In this document: piece after piece, positions 43,880 to 57,088 of the stretch
Layout of the letters: each line of letters opens with the position of its first letter
Position numbering within the stretch: position 1 is the stretch's first letter
DNA from: Rhyzopertha dominica
Taxonomy: Eukaryota > Arthropoda > Insecta > Coleoptera > Bostrichidae
NCBI GenBank assembly: GCA_025024175.1
Contig: QCXZ01000003.1
Location: 40,014,257-40,078,256, forward strand
Length of the DNA stretch: 64,000 nucleotides
Direction of reading: 5' to 3'
The notes under the pieces: model-generated
What the model was told of the DNA's origin: nothing
The model's database searches: none
Seen by the model: the letters and a program-made list of their open reading frames with translations, nothing else
Made by a program: the position numbers and the translations under genes

Positions 43880-44470
43880 TGCGTGCTCGAAGTGCTAAGT
43901 GGCGCCACACAAGGGTCAATTCTCGGTCCCATTATTATTTTCTTGGTATATGTGTCAAACTTTATGATTTACTGTAAAGTGAGTTCATTAGCTTTCGCTA
44001 AAAATGCACGATGCTGAACATTAGAAGATGATCTGAATTAAATCGAGGAATGATGCTCGAACTCCTTATTCCAAGTTTACTATGACGAGCAAAAGGCACC
44101 CAGATATTTGTATATGTACAACATGCATTAGTATAACCCATTCTGTAGATATCAACTGAGGGATCTTGGAATAGTTGTGACGAATAAGATGTTTTACCTC
44201 TTGGAGGGCTGATGTTGCGGAAGTCATTACAAAGTGAAAATGGCTTTTTGCTTATGCTAAAATAGCCTTTTGAACACGGATTTCAATAAATTTACAACGC
44301 CTACTAAACGTGCTATGAAATGCGACATTTTAGACTTTATCTTAAAAGTCTGGGAAATAGCACCCGCACACCTGGCGACTTAACAAGCACTGCTCAATGG
44401 TCAAATCGAGCATCGACTGAGAAGCCAAATTAAACTCACGAAATATAATTTTTGTACAGATAGGTCCAGT
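43880..44470 (+). mobile_element. LINE reverse-transcriptase relic
   Basis: Plus-strand broken frame with SGATQGSILGPIIIFLVYV (the [GA]xxQGSxLGP RT motif), then an AFAKNARC segment in place of the YADD region, LEDDLN, LRDLGIVVTNKM and HYKVKMAF, in the order expected for the RT palm and thumb of non-LTR elements. Multiple stops occur. It lies upstream of peroxidasin exon 1, in the opposite orientation. Confidence 0.7.
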
Positions 44471-44490
44471 ATCGCGCTCACCCAATTGAC

Positions 44491-44990
44491 GGATTTTGAT
44501 TCTACATGAAATTCGGAGTAAAAAATTATTACCGTTTATATAGTCTAAAGCTAACGGTTTCGGAGGTTTTCATAAGTAGTAATCTGCTTACCATGCTCAC
44601 CCAATGCGGCTGTATTTGAAATAGTAGAGAAGAATGTTTTAAATAAAAATGGCAGCAGCTAAGGATTACTCGATAACGCGATATAGCATATTTATAGTTC
44701 GTTGCTAGTTTTCAAGTACTGAACCATACTTGCATTTACTAAATAAAACCACATACTTTTATGTCGGATTTTGATTATACATGAAATTTAGAGTTAAAAT
44801 TATTCAGGTTTATATGGTTTAAAACTAACAGTTTCGGAGATACGCATAGGTGGTCCAGTTATTGTGCTCACCTCATTGACGGCTTTATTTAAAATTTTTG
44901 TGGTTGCAGCCAAGGGGTACTCGATAACACGATATAGCATATATTTATACCGCGTTGCCAGTTTTCGAGTTTGGTTAAGCACAATAACTG
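44491..44990 (+). repeat. Tandem dimer, ~270-bp unit
   Basis: The segment starting gacggattttgattctacat at 44491 is repeated, diverged, from 44762 (gtcggattttgattatacat). Shared internal blocks are acatgaaatt, aactaacggtttcgga/aactaacagtttcgga, tactcgataac[ag]cgatatagc and gttgc[ct]agttttc. No coding sense was seen. Confidence 0.75.
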
Positions 44991-46620
44991 GACAACGGAT
45001 CAGACAATGTTTTTATTCGATAGCATTTTTATTGCTTGGGATGTCCAGTATCAGTATTTGTTTATGAATAGATTGAACAGAATTTAGTTTGTAACGAACG
45101 ACTAACAGCTTTGCCAAAATTTTCTTATTCACGACTCGGACCTTTTACATCTACCGTTTAAGATGTGTTTGTGCTCTCGTTACTCTGCTGTTGTAATTAA
45201 GTATCTAAGCTTTGTTTGTAAGAAAAGAATAAACAGACTAAACCTCTTGGCAAAAAATAACTAATAACACACAACATGAAAAAAATAAACTGTTATTCCT
45301 CCTCTAAGTCTTTGTTATTATTCAAACTGATGCACCTATTATCCTATGTAATAGCCTTATGCCAGGACACGCTTTATGAGTTTGCAGGATCATCTTTTTT
45401 GAATACAGTTACTTTGTTAACAATAGTAAGCATACATTTAGGTTTATTAGAATTAGAATAAACTGTATCTTTTTTCTGAGCATAACAAGCTTTAGAATGT
45501 ATTGATCTTATTTGTACAGTAATTTAATAATAATATTAACATTAATCCTTCAGGTTCATTTATAAAAAAACTGACATATTACAGAAATTAATTTCAGTGG
45601 AACATAAAAAGGTGGAAGCCGGAATGAATTTTTTTTATCTAGCACAATTATTGTACTAAAGCATTTATCTCAGAAGGGTATTTTTAGCTTTTTTCATTTA
45701 ATTTCTCCAGTAGACATCAGGAACAGAATTCAACAATGCTTTGGTTTTATTGCAGTAGGCAACCTTTAACGGTTAAATCTGGCGATTTGTAGGGCATTTG
45801 GTCCTACTCAATCATGCATTTGGAACCTAAAACCTATTAAGTATTTAAAAATTACAATCGCCAATGATACTGTGAGATGGTGTGCTATTTGCTTCATTAT
45901 AAACTCCGTAACACACCTAACACTAGGTATATCCCCCATTAATTAGTAAAATTCTTACATATAAAGCACCACTCATATAAATGAAAATCCATCGACACAC
46001 TGGTGCAAAGTTGCCTCCACAAAATTCAGTGACCAATCAAGATACAATCGAAATTTTTTACACTGCCCTCAATATGAAAGTTTTTGAAAATTCTCAATGT
46101 TGATACCATGCTGTTTAGATTAAAAAAGTTTTTAATTATAACAGAAACACCGTGCTCATTTTATTAAAAATAGAGATGAACAATGCCCAAGTATAACTAC
46201 GATTAATTTTACTGTGTAGATAATGAATTTGGAAAGACTTTCATTTTCCCAGCACACCTTATATGTTGTTTGTGACATTTTTATTTGCCCACAGATAGCG
46301 GAAGGCCATAAGGACCTAAGACAGAAATGCAAAACAGCCCAGTAAAAAATGTATTTATTTTGAGATATGAGGCAGTGGGAAACCTGCTACAGTGACAATC
46401 ATTGCATTAACTGCACATAGACAACTAAATTTTTATTCTACAGAAAAGAAACACAATATTTCATAATTTGTACAAATCAAAAATACGTATGTACTAAAAT
46501 TAATCATACGTCATTATAATAGCCCTAAAGAAAACGTGGGACACATATTCCAGAAAAGAAAACAATTTTATACAAATACTTACAAGAAGCAGTCTTATAT
46601 TAAACACAATTAGTTAACAA
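44991..46620. other. Intergenic between RBM12-like gene and LINE relic
   Basis: AT-rich, with no gene I can support. On the minus strand an AATAAA at 46359-46354, about 260 bp past the end of the RBM12-like frame, is a candidate poly(A) signal. Confidence 0.5.
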
Positions 46621-49266
46621 CTAACAATGTGTCAGATATATTGTACGGTCCCTTATCTTACAACCTCTCTTTGTCTGGACGGCCTGAAATGCATCCTCCG
46701 GTGTATTAAAGTACACCTTAGCCTCTCCTGAAGGCGTTCCGTTATCATTAAACCTCCTCAGCACACTATCATTAGGAATGTCAAAACCATCAAAAAATTC
46801 TAAGATTTCATCCAATCCTGCTTTATACGGCACATTTTCCATCAAAACTGTGCACCCTGGGAGGATCTTGATTGTTAAACTGAGCTTGCATTGCAGGATG
46901 AACCTCATTCTAGGTCTGGGGTGTCATAAAATTGGGCCTGGGTCCAAAGTTATTTCTAGGAAAAAACTGAGGTCGCATGTGCACAGGTGGTTGTAACATT
47001 CCTGTGTGTTGTAAGTTTTTGTTTCCTGCTGGCATACCTAGAACTCTCTGCATCTCTGCTCGCTGAACTGGTTTCACCGAGACTACATTTGTACCTAACG
47101 AAACTCCATCCTTTTCTAGTGCAGTGCCTGCATCTTCTTTGCTAGAAAATTCACAATATGCAGTACCAGTGAAGCCTAAGTGATTGTTCATCAAATGAAT
47201 TTTAGTAGGGACTATTCCTATATCAGAAAAGAAATCAGTTATGTCTCTGTCATTAGTTTTTAGTGGTAGTTCGCAAAGAACAATGCAATCCGTGTCTATT
47301 GCCTTTGGTGTATCATCTATGATTATTATGGGTTCATTGTGTTCAGCTTCGGCAGTATCAAAGTCCTCGTCCTTACAGGTTAACATTACTATCTTTCCCT
47401 TCGACTACATGTTTACCTTCTCGGTTAGTGCCTGCTTTGCATCATCAGGGTTGTTGAAATTTACATAAGCCACATGGTTATGCCTTGCTTTAACAATAAA
47501 TATTGATGTTAGGGGGTAGTCAGAAAACATTTTCAGGATATCCTGCTCTTTTGCAAAAGAAGGAAGGTCTTCGACTAACAAGCACCTAAATACTTTAAGA
47601 GAGACGGGATGATTTCTGTTGAACTGTCTTCCTTGCAAATGTCTACCTCTGCCTTCATCGGGAGAAAAACCATCTGGTGCTCTTTCGCCTGGTACATAGT
47701 TTTCGAACGTTTCATCATCCAAATGATCTATTTGGAGTGTAACGTTGCGATATGGGGCACCATTTAACTCAAGTGCTTGCTCCTTTGATTCAGGATTGCC
47801 GAACTTGACATAAACAACGCCTGTACGTTTACCATAGTCATCAGTAACAAACTTGATACCAGTATTGCTTATGAATAAGCCTTGGAAGAACCTCCTTATG
47901 TCACCATACGCACCGTACATCGGTTGACACTGTACGCAGCAATCACTTGGCTGTGTTCGTTGTTCTCTTCCAAAACTTCTGTCATTGAAATTATTAGTGA
48001 CCCTGTTCTGCTGACCACGGTTGTTCAATCCACCCCTATTGTCGTTCACTTTTTGGTTGAATAAACCACCTGTCACCGACCTTTGGCCATTGAAACCATC
48101 TTCCGAAGATTCGTTGTCGAACTCGTCCGACTGGTTAAGTTGGACTCTATTATTTTGTCTGGCATTGTTTGATGCCCAACCATCGCGGGCGCGATCAAAT
48201 AGGCTTCTTTGATTCCCGAAACCTGCATCGTTATTTGCTAATAGTCCCGCTTGAACCCCCAATACATTCAAATTTCTCCTCGCTTCTTCCAGGTTGATTG
48301 TTGGTACTAATGTTCCCAACAAACTTGCAGCTTGGATTGTCGGATCTGGTTTAGGGGGCGCTTCCCATACAGGTAGCTTTTGTATTTTGTTAGGGCCCCT
48401 GTCGTCCCTTGTTCTATCCTTCTCCTTGCGATCACGATCTCTAGAACGTCCGCGATCCCTGCTATCACTTCGGTCTCGGCGTCTTCTGTCTCTGCGCTCT
48501 CTCGATTTTGGAACGGCTTCCGGTCCTATGGCGCCTATCTCGACGGTCCCTCTCTCGGGATCGATCCTTTCGGTCTCTAGATCTCGAGCGGGAACGACGT
48601 TTGTCCCTTTTATCGTTCCTGGAATCCTTTTCCTTGCCGTCAGGTTTTATTTCTGGAACCGCCGATGGAACTTATCGGGGGCACGACAGCAGGAAGAGCC
48701 ACTGGTTGCAACGGCCGGCAAGAAGGCTGCAAGTGATTGGTTGCGAGCTGCTTCGATAACCTTCTGCATTTCTGTGCGCGAACTCAGCATCAGCTTGATC
48801 TGCACTTCCTTGATCTTGCCGCCGTTAAGATTGAAAGCTTGACGAGCATCCTCATCGGTGCTGTTGATAAAACGATTGTGTCTTAATCAGTATTAAAGTA
48901 CGTGGAATTGTTTGTTATATTGTGCGGCTCTTACTAGCTAAGTTTTTAAGAGGAATATATAAAAAATACGTTTAACCTAGTGCACATAATTCATTTACAC
49001 AATCGACTATTAATTTCAAATGCTCTTTTTAACTACGCTGAAGTTCAATTTGTAATGTTCTGTGTCCCAACAGGTAACGAAGAAGAAGCCTTTCGTTTAG
49101 CTAGGTGTAAATTTGATAGTTACCTAAAGGCAATGAAAGCATCTCCTAACTCCCCTCCAACGATGTGAACGCCTCCTTCCGGGATGCTGAGTCCTTGGAA
49201 ATACTGGCGAATGTCGAGAGCGTTGGCGGACCAAGGAAGGTTTTGAAGTCTGATTATAACGCTCAT
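46621..49266 (-). pseudogene. RBM12: RBM12-like five-RRM protein, with several frame lesions
   Basis: Exon 1 (49266-49124) reads MSVIIRLQNLPWSANALDIR and GGVHIVGGELGDAFIAF. After a 263-nt intron, exon 2 starts at 48860 with TDEDARQAF and LMLSSRTEMQKVIEAA. This is the first RRM, with the exact layout of RBM12, a nuclear RNA-binding protein. Next come an Arg/Ser-Asp-rich region (about 48650-48390), then RRMs at about 47950-47720, 47600-47410, 47290-47070 and 46850-46625 (CTVLMENVPYKAGLDEIL, GEAKVYFNTPEDAFQAV). The coding sense is broken. It shifts frame near 48730, 48670 and 48510 and again near 46863, each time by +1. There are in-frame TAG codons after LTEKVNM (about 47405) and after NFMTPQT (about 46910), both with homologous sequence continuing beyond. 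The intron rules out a retrocopy. The gene may be a real one with sequencing errors, or a decaying copy; I cannot tell which from this window. Confidence 0.8.
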
Positions 49267-49442
49267 TTCTAAGCCTTAATTTTATCTAGAAAGTCCAAAT
49301 AATAAATCTTTTATTATGACTATTTTTATATTAAGATCATTTTTTGGTTACGTATACGTAAAATCTACTTAATAGCAAAATATGTAGTTATATTATATTT
49401 TTAAACCCCCCATTAAGCGACTGTGGCCGCCTGCATTTGTTT

Positions 49443-49542
49443 NNNNNNNNNNNNNNNNNNNNNNNNNNNNNNNNNNNNNNNNNNNNNNNNNNNNNNNNNN
49501 NNNNNNNNNNNNNNNNNNNNNNNNNNNNNNNNNNNNNNNNNN
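49443..49542. other. Assembly gap, 100 N, between pieces C and D
   Basis: Exactly 100 N. The right arm of the inverted duplication starts at the first base after it. It lies 177 bp upstream of the RBM12-like ATG, within the probable promoter region. Confidence 0.99.
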
Positions 49543-52500
49543 CTGATTTATAAAAAACAGTTTCTGGTGGTTTACCAGGCTTACCTAAGAACTTTAATGC
49601 AGAATGTATAGCCAGCTCGTGAAGAGTCTGTACATTACTAATACGTAGCTAGGTTTATGTATGTGATATTTATAATGTATAATACTTCCGACGATAGTCT
49701 TCCGACTATTTCCTGGGGTCTACAAAATGCACAGCTGCATTTTGAAATCTCAGAAATAATGAAGAACGCCACTGACAATGTTCACTACCTACTTTCCAGC
49801 GTTTGTTCAGTAACCACAGGGCAAACAAACTTTCAAGCCAGTCTATATTTAGCGGCTCTTGAAATGCACGTGACTTTCGCACAACGGATTGGCTAATTTA
49901 TGCACTAGGTGTTCCTGTATGGCATTTAAGATTGATTTAAATGTGAAAAGTAGGCATGCGATCATATCTTTACATGCATATTAAAAACCAGGTCGACGTT
50001 CATATATCTCATCATCATAATTTCTTGGTTGTACTAAAATATATTTTTATTTTCTTGAAACATGTAATGTCAGCTATCGCAGGAACAAGGAAAAAAAGGA
50101 CATTCCGCAAATTTTATGATTACATCNCGTTTTTTTCGGAATTGCCCCTATTTCATTTTATTTTAATTTGTCCCTTGTATATTGGTGTATTGTTTCACTG
50201 ACGTTTAGCTTATACCCACTTAAAATAAATAAACTAGAAATTTAAAGAGCATTCTGTAAATAGTTGTGAATTTAGTAGTTCTGCTGATACAATTATAAGA
50301 AGCTATATAATTATTAAAACAATCTGAAACACATACAATATGCAATTGAGATCAAAAAGAGTATAAATAAATTAATGGGTTAATGTTAAGGGTTACCGAG
50401 TAGGTATAGTTCGTTTCACTATTTCGTTTACAATGTTTGAGGCAATATTAAATTTATTCATATAACAACTTTACTTGTTACTTTACATTAATTACTTCAA
50501 ATTTTAGGTGAATTATCACTAGATGATTTTTCAATAAATTTTGAGTTCTGAATACTACAACCTAAAATTATTTTCAAAAAAGGGCGGTCTTTCGTGTTAT
50601 CTACTTCATTTTATATTATATTTTTGCATTACTTATGAAATTTTAGTGCAACTGGATTAACGACATTAGATCTCAAATGCACCAGTTTGAAGTTTGTCCT
50701 TTTTTTATAATTTATCTTTCGAACCTTCTAGTTTTTAACTATTAATTGAACATTTATGAGTTATTAACGAGTATTGAACCGAAACCGAAAAAAAACTATT
50801 TTCGTTGGAACAATAATTCTAACAGATTCGGTTGCTGTTTTTGCTCGTTCATTTACATTGGTAAATACATCCTTAATATAAACACTCTATCGGATTAAAG
50901 TTATTACCTATTTAAAACCGGAAAGCCACACAACAATCGGAAATAAAATACGGTTCGAAGCCCCGCTTTTGATGTATTTACCTTTATTAAGTTTCTGAGA
51001 CAAATTGCACTATTCAGTGGTTAGTCCTTAATTCAAACAAATACTGCCATATTTAAAAACTGGGTTACGAAAATATCCAGCTCAGCTCCCGAAAGCAGAC
51101 TCGCATGTTTCTGAACAAGAAGTATACAATCGCAAACAAAAGAAGAAGAAAATATTAAATTCGGACATCGCCACGATCACAACTTTTTGCAGGTATTTAT
51201 TGTAATCCTGAAGTATGCCATCTTCGAAAATAATAAAAAATTCAAAACTTTTATTGTATCTGCAGCAATAAAAATTTATAAGAAAAGCTTTTAGTAAAAC
51301 ATCTAAAATAAAATGGTTTTGGAGATATGGAAGGGTATTCTTATTTTTACCTCATTTCTTATTATGCAGAAACTTGTATTTTGATATCATAAGGCTGATG
51401 TTTTGTGAAATATGCATTAGGTATTTTTTGTCATTACACAAGTTTTCATTTTCCATAGATGTTTACTCTAACGCAGGATTAATAGCATGAATTTCATATG
51501 TGGTCGTGCTAATGACATCATTGCCACCGAAGCACGACGTCTTTATGCTCACTATCTGTATCTACTCCTAGAGTAAAAGAAGAAATGCTAGCACGGTTAG
51601 AGCATACTCTGGTGATGAGCGTGCGGAGAATATAAATACTTCTCTTGTTTATAAAATTCTCCTCGAGCAGCTGCTTTATTAGTACCTTGCATAAGTACAA
51701 ACCTTCTTTAAGTCCACTTGATCTTCAAGCATGTTTGATTTTTTGCCGCTGATTTCTACTCAGTGATGCTGAAGACCCCCGTTTACTGTCAATATTATTT
51801 TTAACGTTTAGGCTAGGTTTGGACCTATGAAAATCCCCATGCTCCAATGGAATCTGGACATTAGACATGTTTTTCAATAAACATTTGGATAGGTTTTGTA
51901 GGCGACAAGTTTCCAAGTCCTGTTGTTTTACCAAACCGAATAACAGGCGCTGCTTACCTAAACTTTCTGCAGAGCACAATGGATGGGGTCGTGATCGTTT
52001 CCCCGACTTCCTTTGGACCGAAGGCAACAAATATGGTTCCATCATGATGGTGTGCTCCAACATATTCTTCGATTGCCACATTTACACTAAACTTTTAAAC
52101 GTAGATAGGTAGGAAGGAACGAAAGTTTATTATGTCCTGCCTAATCGTTTGATTTAAACCCCCTCAATTTCTTTTTTGCTGTATATTTGAAGCTGCAGCA
52201 ACGAATTAATAAAAAATGCCAACATATCCGAGCCATTGCTTGAAAATGGAACGAGGGCACTTTTATTTTTGTTAGAAGCTTTTTTTGTTTGTACATAATA
52301 AATAAGTAATAAATAATTGCAAATAAATGTTTCAAAAAAGAAATCTCATGTTTATTAAGACTTTTCTGTTTATTTTGGCCCATACTATTACTTTTAATAT
52401 TTTACACTCTTTTTTATATTCTGTATATTAAGAATATTAATACATATCCAATCCTTGTGTACCTTCACACCTATGAAATTACCTATAGATATAATATATA

Positions 52501-53649
52501 AAAAATATATATAATGTAATATTAGGGAGCTGGTAAGGTCCGTCTGTTGTGAATGATAGTACGTACAAGCATTAATACAATAAACGTACTATTGCAGAGG
52601 CCGACTGGTATTCAATTTCGCTATTACACAATAGACGAACCCACTGTTAAATCACAGGAGCAAACCGTTAACAAAGCGATAAAAATTAAATAGCATCAGA
52701 ATGGCCAGCAATCGAAGATAGGTAGGCATTTGCGTTCGGGGTTATCGCGCAAATGCCGTCATCAACCATGAATAGTCAATTAGGGACCAAAGCAATTNAT
52801 TATGCATATTTTACCCACATGATAAAATTTCAAACCTGGATAATAAATTTAAAGGAATTACCATATCGTTCAAAATTGAGCGCGTGGTTTAGTTTAAAAA
52901 TAAACTGCTTTTATTGATTTTACTTTATGTCTAACCCACCTCTTCTTCAGACCTCGATGGACTACTGCTAGAGTTGCATAAGTAAGTGACGCCTACTGCT
53001 GAACCCACATTCATTCAGAGCATATTTCCTGAAACTGTAAATATCTGTTGCTATTTCCACAAACTATTGCCATTTACAGTATTAATTTCGAAGAAATATG
53101 GCCCTTCTTACCACCTACGCAAAATCCAGATCTTTTAGTTCGGAGCGGATTGGCCCATCGCTAATTATAGGTGTGCATTCCTGCTACCCCAAACACTGTT
53201 CCACACTGTTGCAAAAATTTTAGACCTACAAAACGTTTTTTCTTTAGGCTATTTTTCGTTTCTTTAGCTTTAATTTGATATGTAGATTATTATATCAAAA
53301 CTACTCATCTTTCGGATACTAAAGATGGTGATGTAGAAAACTTGCTCAAGGGTACTTCAGGCATCTCGACACAACCAGCTTGAGAAGTTATCGTCGAAAA
53401 ATCAAAATGCGGCGCTCTCGCGGCCGTTGGACATCAAAACTTAAATTTTATTTTCGATCGAGAACGAAAGGCTTTACCGAAAGATATTTTTTTGTCTTTG
53501 TGTCTTGACTATCAGATACAGTTTTTGTTGCACTTTCTTGACGAAAAAATCCTAGTAGTTTTAATCCTTCTCCGCATATTAATGAGATAGTAAATGCTAT
53601 TGACAATATACGCTTGACACTATACATACCGAATCCATTTTATATAATT

Positions 53650-54625
53650 TGCAATCTATGTTGTTAAGTAATTAGTTACAATTACTTGAAAAAGTAGTTG
53701 AATTACTTTTGTTGTAATTGAATCAGTAATTAATTACGTGCTCTACAACTATAACTTATTTGTAATTGAATTACCCATTTTGCTACAATAACAATTACAT
53801 TTTCACAATTACATTTGACAGCACTATTTTTTAATATTTTCAATCCGTGGAAAGTTTAAATCCGATTGTAAACCAGTAAGCACAAGCAAAGCTGTTTTAC
53901 ATAAAATTCATTCAAGTGTTTTAGCAAAACTTAATTATTTGGATTAGTTTCCGTAGATCGACTAAAGCTTTCGATGAAGTACAACGCGTTTACGCTAAGA
54001 AATTGAATGTACCATATCCTACAAGATGGAATTCACATTTTGACTGTTGCAACTAACCTCACTTAAAAAAAAAACACTTTAGTTCGATTTGCAATGCAAT
54101 CTAAGCAACTAAAGTTACATCGGCTAAATTAGATTTTTTGCAAGAATATTTTATAGTTATGATACATGAAACCATATCTTCAGGGAAAGACAATTATATC
54201 TGGGATACACTTTGCCAACTATTATTTAATAATCCATAGGTAGTGAACAAATAATTGCAGATTTGAAATTTTTTGCCGAGCTTTGGGATTCAATTAACTA
54301 AAACAAATATTAAAATAATGCTTTTCACATATTTTAGATTTCAATCTAATTCTTCTAATTAATCTAATCTAATTATTCAGAAGACCATACATTTAAGCAA
54401 CTCGTTCCTTACCGCAGTTTAAACTTAGTTGGATACTGTAAAAAATAACTACCTGTAAAAGACTATCCTGATTTTAAAAAAATATGTCATATTACCCTCA
54501 TCCGCTCCCCTTGAGCGAATGTTTAGTTCCGGTGGTCAAATTTTGAAGCCTAGATGAAACAGTTAGTCAGATGACCAATTTGAAAAATTATTGTTTTTAA
54601 GACATAACGGTAATCTAATCTACAT
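53650..54625 (+). mobile_element. Decayed hAT transposase relic (right arm)
   Basis: Mirror of 33380-34340. It carries a PTRWNSHFD segment near 54020 and the SAPLERMFSSGGQILKPR C-terminal motif near 54500, with the same in-frame stops. The upstream taattac-rich stretch (53660-53820) may be its terminal region. Confidence 0.8.
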
Positions 54626-54839
54626 TAATAAAATTTATAAGTAATATAAGTTAGATTATTAGTTACCAGTTATAGAGTTGTAGGTTTGCTTATAAACATA
54701 ATAATTAGGAAAATAGGTTCTGACTTGATTAGATGGAAGTTTTTCAGTTTTACGTAATAAAAATTATGTTTTATTGTCAAAACAACTAGGTATGAGCTAG
54801 GGACGAGTAACATAGTATTGTTTTAAAGCTTTTTCCAAC

Positions 54840-55440
54840 ATCCATGCATGTCCGTCATAGCCTTAACCAAATTTGACATACCTCAGCCTCAAAAATCACG
54901 GTCAATGACACTCATAAAGTAAAATCTATTTTTCGCACCTTAAGATCATGGTCGTGTCATACACCTGTGAAGCAAAATCGAATTATCGCACCTTTAGGTA
55001 CCGTGGTCTATCTCGCACGTAGTTTTAATCCAAATTTGACATGTACCATCATTCTCAGCTATTCTCAGCATCAAAAATAATGTTCGACAACACCCATCAA
55101 GAAAATCGANTTTTTGCTTGTCTAGGTCGTGCCATGGTGCATGTCTAGCTGTGCTCTTCATAGCCTTAATCAAAATTTGACATGCAGCATGCACCATCAT
55201 ACTCAAGTATTAAAACTTATCTTCATCGACATCTATGAAGAAATATATAATTTTTTTATACAAAATGAGCATTTTGATCCTACGGGCAGCACCCGAATGA
55301 CCCTACCTAGGAAAGTTGTTTGCATACGCCATAAGCGCATCATAAGCTACCAGCTCGCGAAAACCAAAGGTCAATTCAACGCTTAGAAGCCGAAATGTCA
55401 CTATCCACGGGAGGACAAAAATTGAGCATATTGACGCTCG
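54840..55440. repeat. Composite repeat (right-arm mirror copy)
   Basis: Mirror of 32540-33140, with the gatcctacgggcagcaccc block and diverged minisatellite units. Confidence 0.75.
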
Positions 55441-57088
55441 ATCCACATGAGTGTATTGCGCTGAAGCCGTGTATCACAATACGCCTAATCTGATCTTATC
55501 GATTTATTAGAGAGTACTCGATACACATTGTCCTACCAGAACGCGATGTCAGACAGAGATACAACAAATTTTATACATGTTCTCGTATGTTCGCAAAATT
55601 TATGTCGCTAACATTTGGAGAAAATTATTTGACTGTTAAAGTAAAAATTTGCAGCTGAGGGTATAGTGTAACGACCTTACACTTCATAACAAGAAATAGT
55701 CGAAGAAATTGTTATTGCACAAAACTGTAATTCACACCAAATATGCTTACTCTTAAGTGTATCAAATTTGCTACGTAAGAAGCGGAACACTATATCGAAC
55801 GCGTGTCGGGGTTGCTGACACCACTTGAGCCTAAATTGTTATTACGAGTTCAACATTGTATCAATGAGATTTCTTAAATTGATCTAAAGCTATGTATTTT
55901 ACCGATATCGTCAGATTGTAATGGATCCCATAAAATAAAGTTGGGCTAACTGGAATATCATTTTCAATGTTATTTTCTATGGGAACTTAAGAGTAAAACG
56001 TGTTGGTACACACATCTTTATTACTTGGCCAGCGGTATTTCTATAGTGAAGAAGAAGAGGGCCAGGTATATTTATTTAAAAATGTTATTCCTAATCATGA
56101 GTGGTACGGTGGTAGGCTATCAAAACAAGAATAAGTAATACTATAAGCGGTAAGCAGTGCACAAAATATGGTAGTACAAAAACTTGCTCTTGAATCGCAC
56201 CGANTATGGCTGTTGGCAATATACATTATAACACTAGCTGCAGTATTGTCAATATTTTAAACATGCAAACAATAAGTACCTGCTAAGGAGCCATCTAGCG
56301 CGCAACAAAATATTACGTTCCAAAGCCATCCAAGTAGTTCTAGGCTTCCCGCCGAAGCCTGACGGATACAGGCGTTACAAACTAGTCTACTAGGTGTCCA
56401 GCCTACTACAGGATGTGCTACAAAATAGCACTAGAGTGTTATAAACATTGTTGGATATTCAAAACAAATTTCTCATTACCTGACCTGACCTGACTTCTCT
56501 TGAAAAATTTAATGTTTCGTTTAATAAATTATCGCATATAAATATGGTGCTATACAGAGGTTTCATGAACTACCTTTGTATTAGTGTACTCAATTGCTGA
56601 GTATTGTTGCCCAGCGTGGATAAACATCATTCACACAACCGTATGGTAGATGCTTTTTATCAGGGTGTTATGAGTGAAATTGTCAAATACTGCTCCATCA
56701 GTTTTAAAAAAGTTTTAATTCACCAGGTTGCTCTTCTCAAAGAGCCTATACAAATTGAATTTACTATAGTAATACATATATCCTAAACCACTTTGCGTAA
56801 TTGGGAAAAGATCAATACATAAATCTTTTCAAATTAATGGTAGTTGGTGTTCTAAGAGAATCCTGATAATCCTTATGTAATAATCAAAACGTGAAATGTG
56901 TGCAGAATTTTATATCATTGAAATGTTAATTGCGAATGTGGTCATTCTGTGAACACTTCTTAACATATGGCTTTTGAATCCGTCATGACAAGAGCTAAAT
57001 TGACTGCTGGCGAGTGACGCTATGTATAATGTATTTGGTGTGATATATATCAACTACAATATTTTCTGAAAAATCTTTAGTAGGAACA

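Larger units (their letters stand above)
49543..57088 (-). repeat. Right arm of 7.5-kb inverted duplication (start of piece D)
   Basis: Reverse complement of 30917-38437. It begins at 49543 with ctgatttataaaaaacag, pairing with 38437, and its similarity stops at 57088, exactly where the left arm is cut by a gap. Contents mirror the left arm: short open frames, hAT relic (53650-54625) and composite repeat (54840-55440). Confidence 0.95.

Noticed and set aside
47390..47405. Tiny intron removing the in-frame TAG of the RBM12-like gene (gtaaacatgtag)
   Set aside because: Twelve bases is far below any workable intron length; a substitution or sequencing error is more likely.
48294..48842. 182-codon plus-strand frame
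   Set aside because: Antisense shadow of the Arg/Ser-rich region of the RBM12-like gene.
30917..57088. A genuine giant palindrome or inversion-prone duplication as a biological system
   Set aside because: Both arms begin at 100-N gaps and the peroxidasin exon order demands a different contig order, so an assembly overlap explains it better.
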